Under the pieces are notes generated by a model. The model searched no databases and had not been told where the DNA came from. It saw only the letters and a list, made by a program, of their open reading frames with translations. From the NCBI GenBank assembly GCA_905233515.1, contig CAJOEQ010000164.1, positions 1 to 7,627 on the forward strand: DNA of 7,627 bases, read 5' to 3'. This DNA is from an uncultured Synergistales bacterium (GTDB taxonomy: Bacteria > Synergistota > Synergistia > Synergistales > Aminobacteriaceae). Made by a program: the position numbers and the translations under genes. Numbering within the stretch: the first letter of the stretch is position 1; each line of letters starts with the position of its first letter. This document shows, piece after piece, positions 1 through 6,867 of this stretch.

Positions 1-457
1 TGATATTGATTTGCCGGAACAATACGCGCTGCAATTTTTTTTAGGCGATATAGTACCGGAATATGAGCAGGCAATAAAACAAGCTGCCGAAAATTTGCCG
101 ATTATAAATTTATATAATTATATGAATCCTGATTTGCCGGGTTATGTAGCTGGAATTAATGAATTCTTATATTTATTTAATCATGCTGATTTGATTTTCA
201 CTGACTCATTTCATGGGACGGCGTTCTCTGTTAATTTCGGAAAAAATTTTATAGTATTTAGACGCTCTCAAAATGGAGTGGAAAATATGTTCGGCAGAAT
301 TGAAAGTATATTAGCAAGTACAAATCTTACTAATCATATTTATACATCTGGAATGAATGCCCGCCCCGATGAAATTAATCATAATGAAGTCAACGAAAAA
401 TTAAATATCTTGCGTGAAAGCTCATTAAAATATTTGCGCGATTGTCTGCACGTTTAA
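1..457 (+). CDS. Polysaccharide pyruvyl transferase family protein, C-terminal part (5' end outside window)
   Basis: The reading frame is open to the left edge (first full codon at base 2), so the true start lies outside and the TTG at 11 is not a start. About 151 residues are visible, ending at TAA 455-457. The segment matches the C-terminal half of the polysaccharide pyruvyl transferase family (PF04230): a YALQFFLGD strand near the start, then a predicted helix-strand leading into the family hallmark TDSFHGTAFS at about 200-232, with the conserved Ser-Phe-His-Gly-Thr, then a short strand and a helical tail. Family members transfer pyruvate from phosphoenolpyruvate to sugars of exopolysaccharide, capsule or cell-wall glycans, usually in the cytoplasm, but substrates vary and cannot be read here. 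The gene converges on nrdJ, so it is not part of the - strand operons. The family call is confident; the exact reaction is not. Confidence 0.85.
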   Translation, partial: DIDLPEQYALQFFLGDIVPEYEQAIKQAAENLPIINLYNYMNPDLPGYVAGINEFLYLFNHADLIFTDSFHGTAFSVNFGKNFIVFRRSQNGVENMFGRIESILASTNLTNHIYTSGMNARPDEINHNEVNEKLNILRESSLKYLRDCLHV

Positions 458-459
458 GC

Positions 460-503
460 AAAAAAAAATTCTCCCTCATTCTATTATTGACGCGTGAGGG
501 AGA
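460..503 (-). terminator. Rho-independent terminator of nrdJ between convergent genes
   Basis: A perfect 9-bp inverted repeat, TCTCCCTCA at 470-478 and TGAGGGAGA at 495-503, has a 16-base loop. Read on the - strand the stem is followed by AA and then nine T at 468-460, the classic intrinsic-terminator layout for nrdJ, whose stop is 22 bases away. Read on the + strand the stem is followed only by TTTATAT, so termination of the pyruvyl transferase gene by the same hairpin would be weaker. Confidence 0.85.
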
Positions 504-524
504 TTTATATATTCGCAAAATCAT

Positions 525-3002
525 CTATTTACAAGGACTGTAACCGCAGCTAAAGCAGTATTCACAGCCCGATATTCTCTCAAGCGGTGCCCCGCAGTCG
601 GGACAAATCATTGATTTATCGCTCATTCTTGCATTTATTACTTCACGATCTATTAATTTTTCAAGCATTAACGCTATTGCATCAGGTATCGAGCGAACTG
701 CATAATTATCATTGAATTCCAACATCCAATATTCTTTGCCTGATAAGCCCTTCAGAGTGTCAATAAAATCTTCTAGGCTGCACCCTGAACGCAGACCGAT
801 TGAAATTACCCGCGATAATGCTTCAGTCATTGCCTTTAACTCTGAGCCGCTCTTACCAACATTCACAAAAATTTCAAACGGTTCTTTGCCGTCAAAATTC
901 ATTGTAACGTACATGCTGCCCCACGGGGTTTTATCTTTGATTGTCTTACCATAGACAACGAGGCCGGGACGTTCTTTTACTTTTTTGTATTTATTTTCGG
1001 GCTTCTGTCCCTGTTCGTCGGATTCTTTCTCTTCTTTCTTGACTTCTATAGGCTGATATGAGCGTGAACCGTCCCGATAAATAGTTATTCCCTTACAGCC
1101 CATGTTATAGCACTCTCTATAAACTTGTTTAACATCTTCAATTGTTGCTGAATTCGGCAAATTAACCGTCTTGCTTATTCCGCTGTCAACAACTTGCGCA
1201 AAAATTCCCGTTACATTTACATGCTGTTGAGTCGTTATGTCATATGCTGTAACATATGCAGGATTTGTGAGTCTCCCGCCCGTTGCTCTGTATTCATTGC
1301 GCTGTTCTGGAGTTAATAATTTGTGCCAGAAATCTATATCTTCAAAGCCTGTCCCGTCGGTCTTCATTATTCGGCGATTCCATGACCACGCAAAATTTGG
1401 CTCAATTCCTGAACTCGTATCAAGAATCATAGAAATTGACCCAGTAGGAGCTATTGAGAGTCTCCGGCTGTTGCGCATTTTCCCAGCAAATAAATTTTCC
1501 AAGACAAATTTTAAGTCATCATTAAATTCAAAACTTGATAGAGTATTTATCAGTGTAACAGGAATATTCTTCCCTTCTCTCATTGTTCGCAGCATTGAGT
1601 CAAATTCTTCACGCGACTCAGGAACGTTATAGCCTTCAAATAATTTGCTGACTAATTCATGTTCAGGGAAGGGGCTTTTATTCACGTCGTTAACTATTTT
1701 TACAGTTGCAAGCAAGGCAGAACGAGCTAATATACTTGAAAGTTTTTCACAGAACGCGTTAAATTCTCCTGATCCGTAAATTATATTCTGCATTATTGAA
1801 GCGTCCGCAAGTCCCATTATTCCCAGTCCGACCGGGCGAATTAATTTCGTTCTCTCGCCTATTTTCTCTAAAGGATATGAGCAGGCATCTATTACTAAAT
1901 CTAAATAATAAATCGATCTGAACACTTGCGCAGAAAATCCCGAATAATTAAATGTCCTGTCTTCATTCACAAATTTTTCTACGTTAATCGAACCTAAATT
2001 ACAGCTCGTGAAATTCGGTAATGGCTGCTCACCGCATGGATTAGTCGCTTCAATCTCCCATTCTGAGCCGCCCAGTTTCAGCAAATTATCTTGTCTAGCT
2101 CTGTCAATAAAGAAGACTCCCGGATCGCCCCTTTTCCAAGCTGACTCGCAAATGTGATTTAATAATTCACGAGCTTTAACAGTCTTTACAACTGAGTTAT
2201 CAACTCTTGAATGTAAATCAAAATCTTCGTCATTCTCTGCTGACTGCATTAATTTATCAGAAATTGCAACGGAAATATTAAAATATGATAATTTGCCGTC
2301 TTCAGTTTTGCAGTCAATAAAATCATAAATATCAGGGTGATCATCGAAAAGCATACCCATTAAAGCAGCGCGCCTCTTTCCGCCCTGAACGACTACTGCG
2401 CCCATAGTGTTCCATGTCTCTGCGATTTCTGAACTGTGTTCGCGCAAATGCCCGAAATTTCCACCGACTCCGCCGCCGAATTTGCTTATAATGCTGGCAT
2501 TCTTGACGGATTCAAATATTCCTTCAATGCTGTCGGGAACGCTTATCACGAAACAAGCAAATAATTGTTGATTCTTTGTGCGTGAATCATAAATTTTGCG
2601 GTAGTCCTCATAAGTCATTAAGTCAGGCGATTTATAAATTATCTCGGCCATTTCAGGAATAATCGTAAGTCCTGCCGCAGCACTGAATAAACAGGGCGAA
2701 TTAAATAAAAATCGGCGGTTTAATATATCACTCGCGATATTTTTCTCAAGAGTTACAAGCCATTCAACCGAGTCAGAGTAATTTACTTCTGCACTTGCTA
2801 CAGTGCGGGCGACTCGGCGGGCAAATTCTTCAAAATTATTTTCTTGCCTGATTCCGTTTATCTCAGAGTCGAATCTCTGCACAAAATATCGTTGTTCTAA
2901 AAGCCAAATAGCATTTTCTGATAATCTTGATTGCCCGAAATTCTCTAGAGAGCGCGTAGTTATTTCTTTATCAAAAAATTCTCGTATATCTTGAATGCTC
3001 AT
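525..3002 (-). CDS. nrdJ: Adenosylcobalamin-dependent (class II) ribonucleotide reductase
   Basis: An 825-residue enzyme reducing ribonucleotides to deoxyribonucleotides for DNA synthesis, using vitamin B12 to make the thiyl radical, so needing neither oxygen nor an NrdB subunit. By alignment to characterised NrdJ: NPCGE at 321-325 holds the radical Cys323 and Glu325; Cys150 (ACF) and Cys334 (SCNLG) are the redox pair; GDPG lies at 292-295; [10 protein letters not shown] starts at 516; [12 protein letters not shown] starts at 636. A charged linker (about 650-680) leads to a TSCPD-type domain (about 685-755) and a C-terminal cysteine cluster (Cys800, 803, 813, 816, 819, 824) that probably binds zinc and relays reduction. 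No ATP-cone is visible at the N terminus, so dATP overall-activity control is unlikely. ATG 3002 follows an AAGGA ribosome site 11 bases upstream. Odd points are an insertion of about 30 residues around 111-145 and a variant [10 protein letters not shown] loop at 175-184. Diphosphate substrate is inferred from the family. Confidence 0.95.
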   Translation of the reverse strand: MSIQDIREFFDKEITTRSLENFGQSRLSENAIWLLEQRYFVQRFDSEINGIRQENNFEEFARRVARTVASAEVNYSDSVEWLVTLEKNIASDILNRRFLFNSPCLFSAAAGLTIIPEMAEIIYKSPDLMTYEDYRKIYDSRTKNQQLFACFVISVPDSIEGIFESVKNASIISKFGGGVGGNFGHLREHSSEIAETWNTMGAVVVQGGKRRAALMGMLFDDHPDIYDFIDCKTEDGKLSYFNISVAISDKLMQSAENDEDFDLHSRVDNSVVKTVKARELLNHICESAWKRGDPGVFFIDRARQDNLLKLGGSEWEIEATNPCGEQPLPNFTSCNLGSINVEKFVNEDRTFNYSGFSAQVFRSIYYLDLVIDACSYPLEKIGERTKLIRPVGLGIMGLADASIMQNIIYGSGEFNAFCEKLSSILARSALLATVKIVNDVNKSPFPEHELVSKLFEGYNVPESREEFDSMLRTMREGKNIPVTLINTLSSFEFNDDLKFVLENLFAGKMRNSRRLSIAPTGSISMILDTSSGIEPNFAWSWNRRIMKTDGTGFEDIDFWHKLLTPEQRNEYRATGGRLTNPAYVTAYDITTQQHVNVTGIFAQVVDSGISKTVNLPNSATIEDVKQVYRECYNMGCKGITIYRDGSRSYQPIEVKKEEKESDEQGQKPENKYKKVKERPGLVVYGKTIKDKTPWGSMYVTMNFDGKEPFEIFVNVGKSGSELKAMTEALSRVISIGLRSGCSLEDFIDTLKGLSGKEYWMLEFNDNYAVRSIPDAIALMLEKLIDREVINARMSDKSMICPDCGAPLERISGCEYCFSCGYSPCK

Positions 3003-3028
3003 TTTGTGAAATTTCCTTCCCCTTTCGC

Positions 3029-3067
3029 AAAAAATAATCCCTTGACCCCGTAAAATGAGGCCAAGGG
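3029..3067 (-). terminator. Intrinsic terminator (possible nrdJ leader attenuator)
   Basis: On the - strand an 11-bp stem (3067-3057 with 3049-3039, including two G-U pairs) closes a 7-base loop and is followed by ATTATTTTTTG. The two wobble positions would be A-C mismatches on the + strand, so the structure is specific to - strand RNA. It lies 44 bases after the stop of the exported-protein gene and most simply ends that transcript. Its U-tract is immediately followed by the nrdJ ribosome binding site, so any transcript entering nrdJ from further upstream must pass it. Confidence 0.8.
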
Positions 3068-3080
3068 GTGTGGTCGTGAG

Positions 3081-3108
3081 CTTATATAATTAAAAAATTT
3101 TTGCTTAA
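3081..3108 (-). promoter_or_regulatory. Candidate sigma-70-type promoter for nrdJ
   Basis: On the - strand TATAAG (3086-3081) matches five of six bases of the -10 consensus. TTAAGC (3108-3103) is a poor -35, with a 16-base A/T-only spacer except for its ends. A start would fall near 3074, placing the hairpin at 3039-3067 at the very front of the nrdJ leader. The surroundings are generally AT-rich, so a chance match is quite possible. I see no NrdR-box-like pair and no room for a cobalamin riboswitch. Confidence 0.3.
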
Positions 3109-3110
3109 TA

Positions 3111-4769
3111 TTATTTTTTCGGTTCTGGAGCTGGAGCTGGAGTCATGTAATCTTTGCAGATTCTCACGATTCTCACTAAAAGCCCATCTTCCGGCGCAAC
3201 TTCGTTATTTATTGCAAATTCCCAGTGTATTTTTTCTTCTGATTCTGCCCATATTAACAAAGAAGGTACAGAAAATTTTGCGCTTAGAATGCTTGCTGCG
3301 TCTTCGGCGATTTTGCCATATCCGAAAACTTTTGCCATAGGCGTAAGAATTTCCATGACGTTATTATCAGCGATCCATTTTTGAATCCCCGCGAAATCAA
3401 GCCATAATACAGAAATTCCCTCATGATTCAAGACTTCTGCAAATGCTCCTGAGGGCTGGGGCTTCTCGTTAAGGCTCGTTAAATCAGCAAAATCAAACGC
3501 TAATGAATCACCGTGATCAATTACTAAGCATGATACAGGACTTATTGACGAGTCAAGCTGTAAAATTTTATCTTGAATCCGTGCGAAAAATTTAGAATTC
3601 GCTAATCTCTCAAAGATTTTTGCGGGTGCTCCTTCTTGTCCCTTGAATGACATGTAAAGAGCAGGAAATTTTATCCCCTGCATATTGATAACGTCATTTA
3701 CTACGATTGAGAATGCACCATTAAGAATAGCTAATAATTCAGCTTCAGTTATGCCTGTAAATTGTTCGAGAAGTTTTGTGCCGTCTGCCCATGCTTGTTT
3801 TACGTCCTTATCCTTTAAAAGGTTTGATGCGCGGAAAATTCCAGCCATTGCAAGTATTGGAGAAGTACTCCCGCCCGCGTTGTCAAGATTTATATAACAG
3901 CCTTTAACTGCAGGGACTTCATCATCAAGTAATCTAGCAATATATTCTTTCTTGATTGCTTCACGGATATTTAAGCCGAATGACATGTAAAATTTATCGG
4001 GGACTCGTTTAAATGCAAACTCGGCATTAAGAGGCTTTGCAAAATATTTTGTTACTTTCTGTAAATCCTCGTCATCAGCAAAATTTTTTATGGTCTCAAA
4101 ATCTAAATGTGTAAATATAAAATCTTCAGTGTCAAATTTTCGCTCTATACCGTGAAATAATCTCGCGCCTTCTACGTCTACAGCATTTAAAGACGCTTTA
4201 AAATCATCGTCTGACAGTGCAAGAATTAACAAATCACCGACGGCCTTAAATTTTATCTCGTTATTAATCGTGTAAGTACCATCTTCGCCCGGTTTTACTT
4301 TTATCATGGGTTCAACAAATGAAAGCATAGCACTGTCTGAGCCGAGAAATAATTTAGCAAAATCTGAATCCTTCGCCGTACCGTCCTTAATTTTTGCGAG
4401 AGTCGGTGCTAATTTGTCATCTACTGTAAAGGCCATCTGCACAAAAGGTTCGCCGGGATTTTCTTTTGTTACGCCAGCAAGAAAAGCTACTGATTTTAAC
4501 GGAGTATTTGACGTGATAGAACGCACAAGTTCAAGAATCCCGATTATTTCATTTGAGGACTCAGACGCAAGAATGAACGGCATAAAAGCGTCAATGTTTT
4601 CTTGAGACAATACCCAGCGCGACAAATTCCCGGCATCACTCAAGCCCATAGCAATATAAAATGAATTGTCAGGCCTGAGGCTTAATGCGTCTTGAGGTGC
4701 AGCAAATACAGAACTTGCTAATACAGTCAAGACAAGAACTGCCGCGCAAAAAACTTTTTTGAATTTCAT
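3111..4769 (-). CDS. Exported protein of unknown function with two apparent diverged repeats
   Basis: I do not recognise this 552-residue protein. It starts with a clear Sec signal peptide: Lys2, Lys4 and Lys5, a hydrophobic core at about 6-18, and a likely signal peptidase I site after VFA (Ala23). There is no lipobox, so it should be soluble and outside the cytoplasmic membrane. No other membrane segment is evident. The mature part seems to repeat itself: FYIAMGL (37-43) resembles FYMSFGL (260-266); a PFVQMAF strand (108-114) resembles PALYMSF (369-375); and an LDF-plus-helix segment (222-244) resembles one at 457-481. This two-lobed pattern recalls DUF3352-like exported proteins, but that is a guess. 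The tail is PAPAPEPKK, possibly a flexible or wall-contacting end. ATG 4769 has a strong AAGGAGG site (4779-4785) 9 bases upstream. Terminators before and after it suggest its own transcription unit. No catalytic motif is visible. Confidence 0.85.
   Translation of the reverse strand: MKFKKVFCAAVLVLTVLASSVFAAPQDALSLRPDNSFYIAMGLSDAGNLSRWVLSQENIDAFMPFILASESSNEIIGILELVRSITSNTPLKSVAFLAGVTKENPGEPFVQMAFTVDDKLAPTLAKIKDGTAKDSDFAKLFLGSDSAMLSFVEPMIKVKPGEDGTYTINNEIKFKAVGDLLILALSDDDFKASLNAVDVEGARLFHGIERKFDTEDFIFTHLDFETIKNFADDEDLQKVTKYFAKPLNAEFAFKRVPDKFYMSFGLNIREAIKKEYIARLLDDEVPAVKGCYINLDNAGGSTSPILAMAGIFRASNLLKDKDVKQAWADGTKLLEQFTGITEAELLAILNGAFSIVVNDVINMQGIKFPALYMSFKGQEGAPAKIFERLANSKFFARIQDKILQLDSSISPVSCLVIDHGDSLAFDFADLTSLNEKPQPSGAFAEVLNHEGISVLWLDFAGIQKWIADNNVMEILTPMAKVFGYGKIAEDAASILSAKFSVPSLLIWAESEEKIHWEFAINNEVAPEDGLLVRIVRICKDYMTPAPAPEPKK
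3125..3142 (-). repeat. Three tandem CTGGAG hexamers (Pro-Ala codons)
   Basis: Three perfect head-to-tail copies of the + strand hexamer CTGGAG (3125-3130, 3131-3136, 3137-3142) encode the PAPAP part of the C-terminal tail of the exported protein. Gain or loss of a copy would keep the frame and only change tail length, so this could vary between strains. Confidence 0.7.
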
Positions 4770-4801
4770 AAATAAATGCCTCCTTACTTAATAATAGCGA
4801 T

Positions 4802-4840
4802 AAAAAATGCCCCCGAATTAATAATAAAACTCGAGAGCAT
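4802..4840 (-). terminator. Intrinsic terminator after tpiA
   Basis: On the - strand ATGCTCTCGA (4840-4831) pairs with TCGGGGGCAT (4816-4807) over 10 bp, including two G-U pairs, and is followed by a run of T. On the + strand the same positions give two C-A mismatches, so the signal is directional. It begins 9 bases after the tpiA stop and ends the pgk-tpiA transcript shortly before the ribosome site of the exported-protein gene. Confidence 0.8.
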
Positions 4841-4849
4841 GAAAATTTA

Positions 4850-5599
4850 TTAGCCTTTATATGCTCCGTAGATTTCAAGGAATGACTCAGGCTTTAATGA
4901 AGCTCCGCCGACTAATGCGCCGTCAATGTCCTTCATTGATAATAATTCTTTAGCGTTTGAGCCTTTAACACTGCCGCCGTAAAGTATTACAACGCTGTTA
5001 TCGCCGATTAATTTGCGACTCCATTCGCAGACCTCTTGAGCCTGTTCACTCGTTGCTGATTTGCCCGTGCCTATTGCCCAGACCGGTTCATAAGCATAAA
5101 TAATTTTCTTGATCTCATCAGGAGTCAAATCTTTAATTGCACTCTTTAATTGACGCTCCATAACTGTGAAAGTATTGCCGGACTCGCGTTCTTCTAAAGT
5201 CTCACCATAACAGAAAACCGGAGTCATTCCTGCGTCGAGTACTGCTTTTACTTTTTTAGCGATTAACTCATCTGACTCGCCGAAAATGTGTCGTCTTTCA
5301 CTATGACCGATAATAATATGAGTTACGCCGTATTCTTTAAGCATGGGGATTGAAATTTCGCCGGTAAATGCTCCTTTAGGCTCGTAATAAACATTTTGAG
5401 CACCGTGAACGATCCCGCATTTTTTCGCACCCTGTGAAAGCGGCCATAATGAAGTAAAGGGCGCAAAGATTCCTACTTCAAGATTTGAGTCATTCTTGTA
5501 AGGCTCATAGACTGCCGGGAAGCTCTCAAAAAATTTTTCTGTCTCGGCATAATTATTATTCATTTTCCAGTTGCCATAAAGATAAATTTTTTTGCTCAT
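4850..5599 (-). CDS. tpiA: Triosephosphate isomerase
   Basis: A complete 249-residue TIM-barrel enzyme, the usual length for bacteria. It interconverts dihydroxyacetone phosphate and glyceraldehyde 3-phosphate in glycolysis and gluconeogenesis in the cytoplasm, normally as a dimer. All key residues are present: GNWKMN with Asn10 and Lys12, electrophile His99 in GHSERR, catalytic base Glu171 in YEPVWAIGTG, the mobile loop 6 that follows it (about 172-182), and the phosphate-gripping YGGSV (207-211) and VGGASL (230-235). ATG 5599 is supported by the GNWKMN position and by AAAGGAG 8 bases upstream. The gene lies 13 bases downstream of the pgk stop, and that stop is embedded in its ribosome site, so it is normally co-transcribed and probably translationally coupled with pgk. 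It looks intact, unlike its partner. Confidence 0.98.
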   Translation of the reverse strand: MSKKIYLYGNWKMNNNYAETEKFFESFPAVYEPYKNDSNLEVGIFAPFTSLWPLSQGAKKCGIVHGAQNVYYEPKGAFTGEISIPMLKEYGVTHIIIGHSERRHIFGESDELIAKKVKAVLDAGMTPVFCYGETLEERESGNTFTVMERQLKSAIKDLTPDEIKKIIYAYEPVWAIGTGKSATSEQAQEVCEWSRKLIGDNSVVILYGGSVKGSNAKELLSMKDIDGALVGGASLKPESFLEIYGAYKG

Positions 5600-5607
5600 G
5601 ATTTATA

Positions 5608-5615
5608 CTCCTTTA
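5608..5615 (-). promoter_or_regulatory. tpiA ribosome binding site overlapping the pgk stop codon
   Basis: On the - strand TAAAGGAG contains the pgk stop TAA (5615-5613) and the Shine-Dalgarno AAAGGAG (5614-5608), 8 bases before the tpiA ATG. Ribosomes finishing pgk would end on the tpiA initiation site, which favours coupled synthesis of the two enzymes. Confidence 0.75.
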
Positions 5616-5861
5616 GACTCTAAAAGGTTCCATGCCGGGTAATTTTTTGCCCTCGCAGTATTCAAGACTTGCGCCGCCGCCTGTTGAGACGTGAGAAACT
5701 TTATCAGCTGCACCGAATTGACGTACTGCACTCGCTGTATCGCCGCCGCCTATTACTGAAATTGTGCCATGTTTCTGAGTCATTTCTGCTACTGCCGCCG
5801 CTAATTTTTTCGTGCCTTCTGCAAATTTTGCGTCCTCAAATACTCCCATAGGGCCCGTCAA
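5613..5861 (-). pseudogene. pgk: Phosphoglycerate kinase, C-terminal piece after the frame break
   Basis: This piece of about 81 residues continues pgk in the +1 frame relative to the upstream part. It begins at the family motif GPMGVFE (conserved Glu for the nucleotide ribose), then FAEGTK, the nucleotide-phosphate loop GGGDT at about piece residues 38-42, STGGGASLE at 59-67, and the usual C-terminal PGMEP. It stops at TAA 5613-5615, the expected end of a PGK. The TTG at 5861 is not a credible start: no ribosome site precedes it and the piece lacks the substrate domain. Together with the upstream piece it makes one broken gene at 5613-6780. Conservation of the rest suggests a recent break or an assembly fault. 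Confidence 0.85.
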
Positions 5862-6780
5862 GAGCCGCGATAAAATTCTTTACTGTCTCAGGGCCTATAT
5901 CAAGTCCCATTTTGTCGGCTGGCATTGAGTCACTTGATACAATTTCCGTGTCGCTCGCGTCAATTCCTGAAGCAACAACGCTGTCAACAGGCAATAAAAT
6001 TTTTACGCCCATATCGGCTGCCTTCTTGAGTGTATCTTTTGCAAAATCGAGTCTTTCTTCATCACATAAAGATTTGCCGATTTCTTTTCCTTGAGCTTTT
6101 AAGAATGTATAAGCCATTCCACCGCCGATTAAAATAGTCGTTGCCTTGTCTAATAAATTGCCTACGATGTCAATTTTATCTGAAACTTTTGCGCCGCCTA
6201 AAATTAATACATAGGGTTTTGCGGGATTCTCACTGACTGCACCGAGCATTTCGCCTTCACGCTCTAATAAATCACCAGCAAATGCAGCCTTAACGAACGG
6301 AATAACGCCGCTTGTTGAACAGTCCGCACGGTGGCTCGCGCTGAATGCATCCATTACGAACACGTCAAAGCCTTCTGCCATTTTTTTGCTGAATTCGGGG
6401 TCATTTTTCTGCTCTTCAGGGTGAAAGCGTGAATTCTCAAGTACTACTATTTCACCGGGCTGAATCGAATCAACTGCGGAAATAACTTTTTCTCCTACAC
6501 AGTCATTAACAAATACTACTTTGAGATTATAGGCTTTCTCAATGTCAGGGACTATCTGGGAAAGTGAGAACGCGGGATCTACTTTTCCTTTAGGCCGTCC
6601 AAAGTGGGAAATTAAAGCGACCTTTGCGCCTGCGTCAAGTAATTTTTTAAGTGTGCTTGTGTGTGCACGAATTCTAGAGTCGTCCGTTACTTTGCCATTT
6701 TTGAAGGGTACGTTGAAATCAACACGCATTAATACCTTTTTGCCTGCAACATCAGCGGGCGTGAAAGTTTTTAGCTTCAT
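5836..6780 (-). pseudogene. pgk: Phosphoglycerate kinase, N-terminal piece before the frame break
   Basis: PGK makes ATP from 1,3-bisphosphoglycerate in glycolysis. This frame gives 314 residues, of which the first 308 are PGK: VDFNVP with Asp21 and Asn23, Arg36, SHFGRPKG with His59 and Arg62, Arg118, and His150-Arg151 form the 3-phosphoglycerate site; GGAKVSDK (195-202) and the GGG of 219-221 start the nucleotide domain. After AALD (305-308) the frame runs into a six-residue out-of-frame end and TGA at 5836-5838. The expected strand of the type AKTVVWN before GPMGVFE is missing, so about 23 bases appear deleted, not just one. With the missing residues restored the protein would be about 396 residues, normal for PGK. 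ATG 6780 has GGAAGGA 7 bases upstream. The 87-base gap to whiA is AT-rich and shows no clear terminator or promoter. Confidence 0.9.
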
Positions 6781-6867
6781 AAAAATATCCTTCCTTCTCT
6801 ATAAAAAATTTTATGGGTAATACATAACGATATTTTACAGCAAATTTTATGAATCTAGCTATTTTAT

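Noticed and set aside
11..13. TTG at 11 as the start of the pyruvyl transferase gene
   Set aside because: The frame is open to the window edge, and the visible part is only the C-terminal half of the family, so the gene begins outside.
712..2994. Open frames on the + strand inside nrdJ (712-954, 1237-1632, 2803-2994)
   Set aside because: They lie antisense to a strongly conserved enzyme, lack ribosome sites and have no recognisable protein features.
3003..3110. Cobalamin riboswitch upstream of the B12-dependent reductase
   Set aside because: The gap is only 108 bases, about half of which is terminator and ribosome site. That is too short for the roughly 200-base cobalamin aptamer, and no B12-box-like sequence was seen.
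3101..4605. Open frames on the + strand inside the exported-protein gene (3101-3340, 3154-3384, 3685-3897, 4306-4605)
   Set aside because: They are antisense shadows. The - strand gene has a signal peptide, a strong ribosome site and flanking terminators.
4740..4769. Lipoprotein signal in the exported protein (Cys8)
   Set aside because: Cys8 comes before the hydrophobic core and has no lipobox in front. The cleavage pattern VFA at 21-23 fits signal peptidase I.
4669..4878. 69-residue - strand frame spanning the tpiA end and the start of the exported protein
   Set aside because: It overlaps the tpiA terminator and two real genes in another frame, is cysteine-rich by chance and has no ribosome site.
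5836..5861. Programmed ribosomal frameshift in pgk
   Set aside because: A frameshift would rejoin the frames but would not restore the roughly seven missing conserved residues, and no slippery heptamer with a downstream structure is evident.
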